This document shows, one piece after another, positions 7,496 through 13,423 of a stretch of DNA of 13,423 nt. The notes below the pieces were generated by a model, which was given only the letters and a program-made list of their open reading frames with translations, made no database searches and was not told the DNA's origin. Origin of the DNA: Pseudomonadota bacterium (lineage in GTDB: Bacteria > Pseudomonadota > Alphaproteobacteria > Acetobacterales > Acetobacteraceae); contig JAJZHU010000029.1 in assembly GCA_021798375.1 (NCBI GenBank), positions 1-13,423 on the forward strand, in the 5' to 3' direction. Position 1 is the first letter of the stretch. Each line of letters starts with the position of its first letter. Position numbers and translations under genes: made by a program.

Positions 7496-8566
7496 TCAGA
7501 TCGCCAGATAGCGCCACATCCCTGCGTCGTCCAGAAAACGCCGCACCTTGTCCAGGGATATCAGATAATTCAGATGAGCCAAGGTTTCCGCGGTGGCGAA
7601 GCTGGCCTGCACATCGTCCAATTGGCGCGAAAATAGCGAACGAAGCACCTGCGTTGCCACGGCCGGTTCGCGGCAGCTTTCAAGCGTCTTGGCAAGTCGC
7701 TCTTGATGGTGAATCTGCAGCGCGGCACAGCGCGAACGCAGGGTGCGAAACGGCTGATCGTGCGACGGCAATACCATCGTCTCCTCCGGCAGCACCTCGA
7801 AACGTCCAAGGCTGGACAGAAACAACGCCAAAGGATTCGCATCGGGCTCTTGCGCCCAAACACCGATCGCCGGACTGATGCGCGGCAACATCTGGTCGCC
7901 GGCGATCAAGACGCCAGCGTCGGGACACCACAAACAGGCATGTTCGGGCGAATGGCCGCCACAGGTCATAACCAGCCAATTGCGGCCGCCGATTTCAATG
8001 CTATCCCCGTCACCAATGCGTTCAATGGCAGGTGGCGGCGGACTTATATGCGGGCGATAAGAATTATTGATATCGCTGATGTGCTCAAGGAAATCCGCAC
8101 CAAACCCCGCCCGGCGATAATATTCGGTCTTTCCCGCAAAATCGTCAGGGGTCTCACTGTGCCAATACCGTAACGCCGAACGCCACTCCGCGTCGGTGGT
8201 GATCAGAGGAATGGAAAATCGCTCGGTCAGCCAGCCGGCCAGCCCCATATGATCGGGATGAAAATGGGTGCAAATCAATCGCCTGACGGGAAATCCGCCG
8301 AGTGGGCCAGCGAATAATTGTTCCCACAGGGCGCGGGTAACGTCGTCCGCCACGCCGGTATCCACCAATGTCCAGCCGTCATGGTCTTTCAGCGCCCACA
8401 GATTGACGTGATCGAGCGCAAAAGGCAGCGGCATACGAAACCAAAAGACTCCATCGGCGACCTCCCGCACTCTGGCCGGTGCGGGGGCCCAATTGCGGGC
8501 CGTCCGCTCGTCTCCACTCAGGAACAGCGGGTCATCCGATAAAAAAGACCGCGTTTCGGCACACAT
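7496..8566 (-). CDS. Metallo-beta-lactamase-fold hydrolase
   Basis: A 356-residue cytoplasmic metallohydrolase of the glyoxalase-II-like branch of the MBL superfamily. The dinuclear metal ligands are all visible: HFHPDH (His101, His103, Asp105, His106), His205 in GGHSPEH, Asp224 in AGDQ, and His269 in LPSHDQP. After about residue 280 comes a helical C-terminal extension (HHQERLAKTLE onward, ending in YLISLDKVRRFLDD) that looks like the winged-helix tail found in many such proteins. Members with this architecture often hydrolyse thioesters, so a thioesterase acting on an aromatic or acyl-CoA is plausible next to two CoA ligases, but this is inference. The ATG at 8566 has GGAG eight bases upstream. 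It is last in a minus-strand series after the AI-2E protein, with a 72-base gap containing a candidate operator and promoter, so it may be separately transcribed. Confidence 0.88.
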   Translation of the reverse strand: MCAETRSFLSDDPLFLSGDERTARNWAPAPARVREVADGVFWFRMPLPFALDHVNLWALKDHDGWTLVDTGVADDVTRALWEQLFAGPLGGFPVRRLICTHFHPDHMGLAGWLTERFSIPLITTDAEWRSALRYWHSETPDDFAGKTEYYRRAGFGADFLEHISDINNSYRPHISPPPPAIERIGDGDSIEIGGRNWLVMTCGGHSPEHACLWCPDAGVLIAGDQMLPRISPAIGVWAQEPDANPLALFLSSLGRFEVLPEETMVLPSHDQPFRTLRSRCAALQIHHQERLAKTLESCREPAVATQVLRSLFSRQLDDVQASFATAETLAHLNYLISLDKVRRFLDDAGMWRYLAI

Positions 8567-8617
8567 CGTCGGATCTCCACGGCGGCAACGCAGATGGAAC
8601 GCGCTTGACGCAAAATG

Positions 8618-8639
8618 TAATATGGTAACTTGACACCAT
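8618..8639. promoter_or_regulatory. TATGGTA-type palindrome upstream of the hydrolase gene
   Basis: The core TATGGTAACTTGACACCAT (8621-8639) has perfect ATGGT/ACCAT arms separated by 8 bases. Aligned without gaps over 22 bases, it matches the element before the AMP-forming ligase (11467-11488) at 15 positions. It lies 52-73 bases before the hydrolase start, and on the minus strand its CATATT could be a weak -10 box, so a bound protein would block transcription. Its last base is the first base (on plus) of the AI-2E stop codon. Confidence 0.45.
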
Positions 8640-9733
8640 TATTGTGACGACGCTGTCCGATCTGCGTCAAGGGGCGGGATGGCAGGTGGAACCACAACGC
8701 AGTCCAGCATCCGCTCGACGTAGAGGACGTCAACCGCAACCAGCAAGAACAAGGTCAGTGGTGCGGCAACAAGAACCGATGATGGTCCTAGCAAAATGCC
8801 AAAAGCAATGACCGAGACAAGCGAGAGCACCGCCGGCAGTGCCGTCGCCCTGGCCTGAACCAATGGCGAAATAAGATTTCCCTCAATGAGGTGAACAACG
8901 ACATACAGCGCGACAACGAGGAGCGCATCGAACGGGCTCTGGCTAAATGCCACCAACACGGCTGGGATCGCGGCAAGGATGGCCCCGACGTAAGGAATGA
9001 AACAAAGCATACCGCCAAGGAGTCCCAGGGCGAAAGCGGCCTCGATTCCAAGCGCCCAAAGACCAACCCCTGAAAGGATCCCAATGGCAGTCATAACAAC
9101 AAGTTGGCCCATAAGCCAGCGGCGCAAAACGTCGCCTGTCCGGTCGAATAATTCCTCGACCACGGAAATATACCCGCAAGGGATAAGCCGCAGCACCAGC
9201 CCACGATATAATTTGGGCTGCGCGGCCATATAGATTGCGACAAAAAGCATAACGAAGGCATATCCAATCCCACGCGCCAACGCATTGGCCATGGCCGCAA
9301 GCATGGTTGCCGCCCACCCCGTCGCCCCGGAAATTTGAAGCTCACGCATCTGCTTCAGCACATAACCGGCGTAAGGATGAGCCGCGATGGTATCGGAGAG
9401 AAGTTGAAGGCCCGCCGGCACCTGCCGAACCAACTCATCCAATTGGTTGCCGATAACCGAGCCAAAAAACCAAAAGGCGAAGCCCAGTGCCGCAACGGCG
9501 ACCAACACGACGAGCGTGAGGCCGACAGCCTCTCTCACCCTCAGCACCTTTGCAACTACCCCAGTCATTGCCCGCAGCCCGATCGCCATAAGAATCGCGC
9601 CGAAAACCAGAACCGCAAGCCCTGCTATCTGCAATAGGGCAAACGCGAGCACCCCGATCAACAGGACAATGAACACCCGCTTGACGAATGCACCAAGCGT
9701 TGGATCGGGATCAGGAGTGTAAACAGCAACCAT
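8639..9733 (-). CDS. AI-2E family transporter-like membrane protein
   Basis: A 364-residue inner-membrane protein of the AI-2E/PerM family (PF01594 type). Hydrophobic segments run through the chain: a paired N-terminal set (VFIVLLIGVLAFALLQIAGL), the ALGFAFWFFGSVIG helix, an ARGIGYAFVMLFVAIYMAA helix, and a C-terminal block of four to five. The family signatures FIPYVGAILAAIP and IEGNLISPLVQ are both present. Most members have no proven substrate; some are linked to autoinducer-2 export or to Na+/H+ exchange. Its setting between a CoA ligase and a hydrolase suggests export or efflux of an aromatic metabolite, but this is weak. The ATG at 9733 is preferred to a TTG six bases upstream, which would sit only 3 bases from the GGGA element. 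It starts 87 bases after the ligase stop; co-transcription is likely. Confidence 0.88.
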   Translation of the reverse strand: MVAVYTPDPDPTLGAFVKRVFIVLLIGVLAFALLQIAGLAVLVFGAILMAIGLRAMTGVVAKVLRVREAVGLTLVVLVAVAALGFAFWFFGSVIGNQLDELVRQVPAGLQLLSDTIAAHPYAGYVLKQMRELQISGATGWAATMLAAMANALARGIGYAFVMLFVAIYMAAQPKLYRGLVLRLIPCGYISVVEELFDRTGDVLRRWLMGQLVVMTAIGILSGVGLWALGIEAAFALGLLGGMLCFIPYVGAILAAIPAVLVAFSQSPFDALLVVALYVVVHLIEGNLISPLVQARATALPAVLSLVSVIAFGILLGPSSVLVAAPLTLFLLVAVDVLYVERMLDCVVVPPAIPPLDADRTASSQ

Positions 9734-9820
9734 ATGCAAGTGTCCCGCGTATCAGTGCGATTTGCAACATCTGCGAACTGCTCCCTCCACCCGCATGGAC
9801 GCATGAGTGCATCGAGAATT

Positions 9821-11395
9821 TCACACTTCGTCGGCCCGCAAGCGAAACCGTTGAATTTTCCCGGTGGCGGTCTTGGGCAGATCATCCACAAAATGAAAGT
9901 GCCGTGGATATTTATAAGGCGCCATCTTCATTTTACAGAACTTCAGCAAATCCGCCTCAAGCTCGTCGCTCGCGCGCACGCCATCGGCCAACACGATCCA
10001 AGCCTCTGGCTTGATCAGCCCTTCGCCATCGGTACGGCCGACGACAGCGGCTTCCAAAATCGCCGGATGCTCGATCAGCGTCGCCTCGATTTCAAACGGC
10101 GAACACCAAATTCCTCCGACCTTTAGCATGTCGTCGGATCGTCCGCAGTAGAAAAAATATCCTTCGTCATCGCGGTAATAGGTATCGCCGGTATTAAACC
10201 ACTCCCCGCGCATCGCTTCCGCGGTTTTTTCCGGATTTCGCCAATAATATTTCGCAATCGACTGGCCTTTGATCACCAGGCGCCCGGGCTCTCCGCAGGG
10301 TTGTTCATGTTCGTTCTCGTCCAGAATCTTCGCATCGTAACCGGGCACCAAATGCCCGCTCGATCCGGGCTTATACTGTCCGATTCGATTGCCGATGAAG
10401 ATATGCAGCGCTTCCGTTGAACCGATGCCGTCAAGAATGACAAGACCGGTTCGTTCCTGCCAACGGCGGAACACGTCGGCCGGCAGCCCCTCGCCGGCCG
10501 AAACGCACAGACGGATCGAAGAAAGATCGGGCTGGGCCGATTCCAACGCGCTCAGTTGCGAGGCATACAAGGTGGGCACGCCAAAGAATAAGGTCGGCTT
10601 GAAACGCTCGATGATCTCGAACGTGCTTTCCGGCGTGGGCCGCGTGTCTAGCAAAACCGCGGTTCCGCCAACCCACAACGGAAATGTCATGCCATTACCC
10701 AAACCGTAGGCAAAAAACAATTTCGCCACCGAGAAAAATATATCATCCTCGCGCATGCCAACGGTTTTCACGCCATAGAAATGGCTTGTCACCACCATAT
10801 CCCGGTGCAAATGCACCGCCCCTTTCGGAGCACCGGTCGAGCCGGAAGAATAAAGCCAGAAGCATTCATCGACGGGCGAAGCAGCGACCGCGCGGAACTG
10901 GTCATTTTCCAACGCCATCAATCCCGTCAGCGTCGTTCCTTCGCCCTCCACCACCAGCACATGGGCCGGCCTTGTTTCCACCAACGCCAGCGCCGCATTC
11001 ACCTCGCCGGCGTATTCGGGCGAATAGACCAAACAGGCACACTGCGAATTCTCGATGATATATGCGTAATCTTTGGCCCGCAGCAGCGTGTTGAGCGGCA
11101 CGGGAATGATCCCGGCCTTGATCGCACCCCAAAAAATATAAAAGAACTCGGCACAATCCTTCACCACCATCAACACCCGTTCGCCGCGGGCAATCCCCAG
11201 ACCGCACAGCAAATTGGCGCAACGATTAACCTCCGCCGCCAATTGGGCATAGCTGACATCGCCCCGCGTGCTGCGCACGGCGACCTTATCGGCGCGCCCC
11301 TCGGAAAGATGGCGGTCGATAAACGAAACAGCCACATTGAATCCCGGCGGAAAGGTCAATTCATCGTCATTGATGACCACATTCTCGATCGGCAT
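9821..11395 (-). CDS. Benzoate-CoA ligase family AMP-forming ligase
   Basis: A 524-residue ANL-superfamily enzyme that should activate an aromatic carboxylate through an acyl-AMP to a CoA thioester in the cytoplasm. The P-loop YSSGSTGAPKG is at 182-192, followed directly by AVHLHRDM. The family-specific AKLFFAYGLGNG (224-235), GVPTLYA (272-278), SAGEGLP and GIGSTEALHIF (323-333) are followed by the hinge region CGRSDDMLKVGGIW. The C-terminal PKTATGKIQRFRLR holds the catalytic Lys513. Length and these motifs match benzoate- and 4-hydroxybenzoate-CoA ligases (BadA/HbaA type). With the flavocytochrome nearby, 4-hydroxybenzoate or a methoxylated analogue is the likeliest substrate, but the acid pocket cannot be assigned by eye. 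It is the first gene of a minus-strand series, with operator-like repeats 67-93 bases upstream and a G-rich Shine-Dalgarno. It is divergent from the NDP-forming synthetase. Confidence 0.92.
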   Translation of the reverse strand: MPIENVVINDDELTFPPGFNVAVSFIDRHLSEGRADKVAVRSTRGDVSYAQLAAEVNRCANLLCGLGIARGERVLMVVKDCAEFFYIFWGAIKAGIIPVPLNTLLRAKDYAYIIENSQCACLVYSPEYAGEVNAALALVETRPAHVLVVEGEGTTLTGLMALENDQFRAVAASPVDECFWLYSSGSTGAPKGAVHLHRDMVVTSHFYGVKTVGMREDDIFFSVAKLFFAYGLGNGMTFPLWVGGTAVLLDTRPTPESTFEIIERFKPTLFFGVPTLYASQLSALESAQPDLSSIRLCVSAGEGLPADVFRRWQERTGLVILDGIGSTEALHIFIGNRIGQYKPGSSGHLVPGYDAKILDENEHEQPCGEPGRLVIKGQSIAKYYWRNPEKTAEAMRGEWFNTGDTYYRDDEGYFFYCGRSDDMLKVGGIWCSPFEIEATLIEHPAILEAAVVGRTDGEGLIKPEAWIVLADGVRASDELEADLLKFCKMKMAPYKYPRHFHFVDDLPKTATGKIQRFRLRADEV

Positions 11396-11410
11396 ATTGC
11401 CCCCCCTTGC
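11396..11410 (-). promoter_or_regulatory. Homopolymeric G7 Shine-Dalgarno of the AMP-forming ligase
   Basis: On the minus strand the gene is preceded by GCAAGGGGGGGCAAT and then ATG. The seven-G run (plus 11400-11406) is the only purine-rich match to the anti-Shine-Dalgarno. Slippage in such a run would change ribosome-binding-site spacing. Confidence 0.6.
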
Positions 11411-11461
11411 ATATCGTCCGCGCCCGCTTTTGGACCAAGCTCGCGTTTACCAGGAACAGAA

Positions 11462-11485
11462 GTACTTATTATGGTAAATAAGTAC
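11462..11485. promoter_or_regulatory. 24-bp palindrome with 9-bp perfect arms
   Basis: GTACTTATT (11462-11470) and AATAAGTAC (11477-11485) are perfect inverted arms around the 6-base centre ATGGTA. The site lies 67-90 bases upstream of the AMP-forming ligase start and about 240 bases upstream of the NDP-forming synthetase. It overlaps a CATAAT -10-like hexamer on the minus strand. The size and symmetry suit a TetR- or GntR-type dimer operator; no poly-T follows either arm, which argues against a terminator. Confidence 0.55.
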
Positions 11486-11488
11486 CGT
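11467..11488. promoter_or_regulatory. TATGGTA-type element upstream of the AMP-forming ligase
   Basis: The core TATGGTAAATAAGTACCGT (11470-11488) shares TATGGTAA and the trailing ACC with the element before the hydrolase gene. It overlaps the 24-bp palindrome, so one protein could recognise either register. Candidate shared operator. Confidence 0.4.
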
Positions 11489-11727
11489 TTAGCGTCTATT
11501 GGCGCCACAGCATGTCGCGCAACCACCCGCCACTGTCAAGCCTGCTCACCCCAACCCGCTCGCCCCAGACTGCGATCGTTGACACCGATGCCTGTTGCCA
11601 GAGTATAGTCCAGGGCGACGCGCTTCTCTCACCAATATTTTAATCGCGCTTCACCCCGATTTGACAAAAAGCGGAAACACAATCCAGTTCCACGAATCGT
11701 CCGGCATCCCTGTGGCAAAGGCCGTTC

Positions 11728-13423
11728 ATGTCGATCCTCAACCTTCCCTACTTGTTCACTCCCACTTCGATCGCGGTCATTGGCGCCACCGAGCGGCCAC
11801 GTTCGGTCGGTTACACCGTCATGCGCAATCTGCTCGATGGCGGCTTTCCCGGACCGATCATGCCGGTCAACCCGCACCGCCATGCCGTGGCGGGTGTCCT
11901 GGCCTATCCAAGCGTGGGTGACCTGCCCGAGGTGCCGGATCTGGCGATATTATGCACCCCCGGCGCCACCGCCCCTCAACTCCTCGATGAATTGGGGCGG
12001 CGCGGCGTCCGGGCTGCGATCGTTGCCGCCTGGAATACCGACCGCGATGCCACGCTGGCGGCCGCGAAACGTCACAATCTGCGCTTGTTGGGCGGCGGCA
12101 GCCTGGGCCTGCTGGTGCCCAAACAACGCCTCAACGCCAGCTTTGCCCCGGTGTCCGCCCTGCCGGGACAGGTCGCCTTTGTCTCCCAATCCGGGGCGCT
12201 GTGCACCGCGGTGCTGGATTGGGCACGGCCCCGGGGCATCGGTTTTTCCGCCTTCGTCTCGCTGGGCGACGGCACCGAGATCGACTTTGCCGACATGATG
12301 GATTTTCTCGCCAACGACGACGATACCAAGGCCATTCTGCTCTACATCGAATCGATCCAGGAACGCCGCGACTTCATGCAAGCCGCCCGCGCCGCCGCCC
12401 GCAACAAACCCTTGCTGCTGATCAAGGCGACCCGGGAAAGATCGGCTCCCATTGGCGCCTTCCTGTCAGAGGCGCTGGCCTCGCCCGACGATGTTTTCGA
12501 CGCCGTCTGCCGCCGCGCCGGTGCGCTGCGGGTGCAAACCCTCGACGAGCTGTTCGGCATGGTGGAAACCCTGGCCCGCTCGAAGCAAATCAAGGGAGAG
12601 CGCCTCGGCGTGCTTTCCAACGGCGGCGGCACCGCGATGATGGCCATCGCCGAATTGGAATCCGGCGACGGCGGCGAAGCGGCCCCATTATCGGATGCCA
12701 CCCTGGCCAAACTTGCCAAAGTCATGCCCGCCGGCAGAACCGCCGGCAATCCGGTCGAACTCGGCATGGACGCGGGCGCGGAACAATATGCCGCCTCGCT
12801 CAAATTGCTACTGAACTCCCCCGAAGTGGACGGCGTTCTGGTCATTCATGCGCCCAGCGCCCTGGCCGATGGCGCCGAAGTGGCGCAGGCGGTGGTTGCC
12901 ACGCAGCGGAGTTGCCGTGGCGCGGTGATGGCCTGCTGGATCGGCGGCGACACCGCCGAACCCGCGCGGCGCGTGTTCGCCGAAGCCGGACTGCCGGGCT
13001 ATAGCTCGATCGGCGAAGCCGTCCGCGGCTTTCGCTATCAAATTCACCATCGGCGCAACCAGGCGATGTTGCTGGAAACACCGCCCGCCGACCCAGGCGG
13101 TTTTCACCCCGACCGCGATACCGCCCGCAACATCATCGAGCGCGCCCTGGCCGGCCCCGGCAATATACTCACCGATCCCGACACAAGAGCACTGCTGGCC
13201 GCCTACGGCATCCCGGTGGTCGAGACTGCGCTGACAGATTCCGGCGACGCCGCCGCGAGTGCCGCCGAACGGATCGGCTTCCCGGTGGCTTTAACCGTCT
13301 CCTCGCCGGATATCCCACGCAAATGGGATGTCGGCGGCGTGGCGCTCAATCTTGAAAATGCCGAAGCGGTCCGCGCCGCGGCCGACGGCATCCTGCGGCG
13401 CGTGCGCAGAAACTGTCCGAACG
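11728..13423 (+). CDS. NDP-forming acyl-CoA synthetase-like protein, catalytically atypical (3' partial)
   Basis: An uninterrupted frame of 565 codons runs off the right edge with no stop. An N-terminal CoA-binding Rossmann domain (SIAVIGATERPRSVGYTVM, residues about 14-32) is followed by a succinyl-CoA-ligase-like domain (GQVAFVSQSGALCTAV near 150-167). From about 485 the beginning of the fused ATP-grasp domain appears (LLAAYGIPVVETAL, then DVGGVALNL). This is the alpha-beta fused architecture of ADP-forming acetyl-CoA synthetase, pimeloyl-CoA synthetase and the feruloyl-CoA synthetase FerA. Key residues are altered. The usual SHTGALAG phospho-His loop reads LSEALAS, with Leu246 in the His position. 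The ATP-grasp VLKI reads ALTV (Thr523), and the SPDI-x-HK motif has Arg531 for His. It may be a pseudo-enzyme, a regulatory CoA-binding protein, or a variant with other chemistry. The ATG at 11728 has AAAGG six bases upstream. Its base composition is clearly richer in G+C than the left genes. Confidence 0.87.
   Translation, partial: MSILNLPYLFTPTSIAVIGATERPRSVGYTVMRNLLDGGFPGPIMPVNPHRHAVAGVLAYPSVGDLPEVPDLAILCTPGATAPQLLDELGRRGVRAAIVAAWNTDRDATLAAAKRHNLRLLGGGSLGLLVPKQRLNASFAPVSALPGQVAFVSQSGALCTAVLDWARPRGIGFSAFVSLGDGTEIDFADMMDFLANDDDTKAILLYIESIQERRDFMQAARAAARNKPLLLIKATRERSAPIGAFLSEALASPDDVFDAVCRRAGALRVQTLDELFGMVETLARSKQIKGERLGVLSNGGGTAMMAIAELESGDGGEAAPLSDATLAKLAKVMPAGRTAGNPVELGMDAGAEQYAASLKLLLNSPEVDGVLVIHAPSALADGAEVAQAVVATQRSCRGAVMACWIGGDTAEPARRVFAEAGLPGYSSIGEAVRGFRYQIHHRRNQAMLLETPPADPGGFHPDRDTARNIIERALAGPGNILTDPDTRALLAAYGIPVVETALTDSGDAAASAAERIGFPVALTVSSPDIPRKWDVGGVALNLENAEAVRAAADGILRRVRRNCPN

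Larger units (their letters stand above)
11396..11727. other. Divergent intergenic region between the two CoA ligases
   Basis: These 332 bases hold the ligase ribosome-binding site, the palindromes at 11462-11488, and a perfect TTGACA at 11661-11666 pointing toward the plus-strand synthetase but without a good -10 at 16-18 bases. From about 11489 to 11660 I see no gene, hairpin or repeat I can support. AAAGG at 11717-11721 is a modest Shine-Dalgarno for the synthetase. Confidence 0.5.

Noticed and set aside
9795..9814. GCAT repeated three times at 8-base spacing before the AI-2E gene
   Set aside because: Only four bases recur and the spacers differ, so this is probably chance.
10781..11608. 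275-codon open frame on the plus strand
   Set aside because: It lies antisense to the AMP-forming ligase with its many family motifs; the translated protein has no recognisable domain and no ribosome-binding site. Shadow of a GC-rich gene.
11661..11689. TTGACA as a promoter for the NDP-forming synthetase
   Set aside because: The -35 is perfect, but bases at the -10 position (CCAGTT) do not fit; left as a note only.
12201..13004. 267-codon open frame on the plus strand, another phase
   Set aside because: It overlaps the NDP-forming synthetase frame, which carries clear domain signatures, and is an Arg/Pro-rich translation typical of an out-of-frame GC-rich gene.
1..13423. CRISPR array, tRNA, insertion sequence or prophage remnants
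   Set aside because: No regularly spaced repeats, cloverleaf-like segments, transposase motifs or terminal inverted repeats with target duplications were found on either strand.

Overview
The window reads as a catabolic island of a Gram-negative bacterium. An outer-membrane TonB-dependent receptor and a periplasmic c-type cytochrome with a signal peptide show the two-membrane envelope. The protein styles (TonB box EIVITAEKK, a VAO/p-cresol-methylhydroxylase pair, a BadA-like CoA ligase, an NDP-forming acyl-CoA synthetase) fit an alphaproteobacterium, perhaps sphingomonad-like, but no marker gene fixes the taxon. No tRNA, rRNA, insertion sequence, integrase or CRISPR array was seen.

Layout. 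(1) 2-1671, plus strand: the C-terminal bulk of an FAD-dependent phytoene-desaturase-like oxidoreductase (5' end outside the window), translationally coupled to a 74-residue protein of unknown function. (2) 1685-2443, minus strand: a short-chain dehydrogenase/reductase, convergent with the first pair. (3) 2444-3020: a 577-bp intergenic region with palindromes and one doubtful small ORF. (4) 3021-5252, plus: TonB-dependent receptor, closed by a hairpin terminator at 5262-5298. (5) 5458-7477, plus: a two-gene unit for a VAO/PCMH-family flavoprotein and its cytochrome c. (6) 7496-11395, minus: metallo-beta-lactamase-fold hydrolase, AI-2E-family membrane protein and benzoate-CoA-ligase-type AMP-forming ligase, transcribed toward the flavocytochrome genes. 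(7) 11728 to the right edge, plus: an NDP-forming acyl-CoA synthetase, divergent from the AMP-forming ligase and cut by the window end.

Working model (inference). The receptor brings a phenolic compound across the outer membrane. The flavocytochrome oxidises the para side chain of a 4-alkylphenol, 4-hydroxybenzyl alcohol or similar, and passes electrons to its cytochrome. Dehydrogenases (the SDR, possibly the FAD enzyme) process the alcohol or aldehyde. The resulting aromatic acid is activated to a CoA thioester by the BadA-like ligase. No regulator, ring-cleavage or beta-oxidation gene is inside the window.

The two observations most worth following are these. First, the NDP-forming acyl-CoA synthetase appears to have lost both phospho-relay histidines and the ATP-grasp lysine of its family. 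Second, a TATGGTA-centred imperfect palindrome recurs upstream of the flavocytochrome, the hydrolase and the AMP-forming ligase, which suggests one shared regulator. All family calls are from reading translated sequence by eye; no database search was run.
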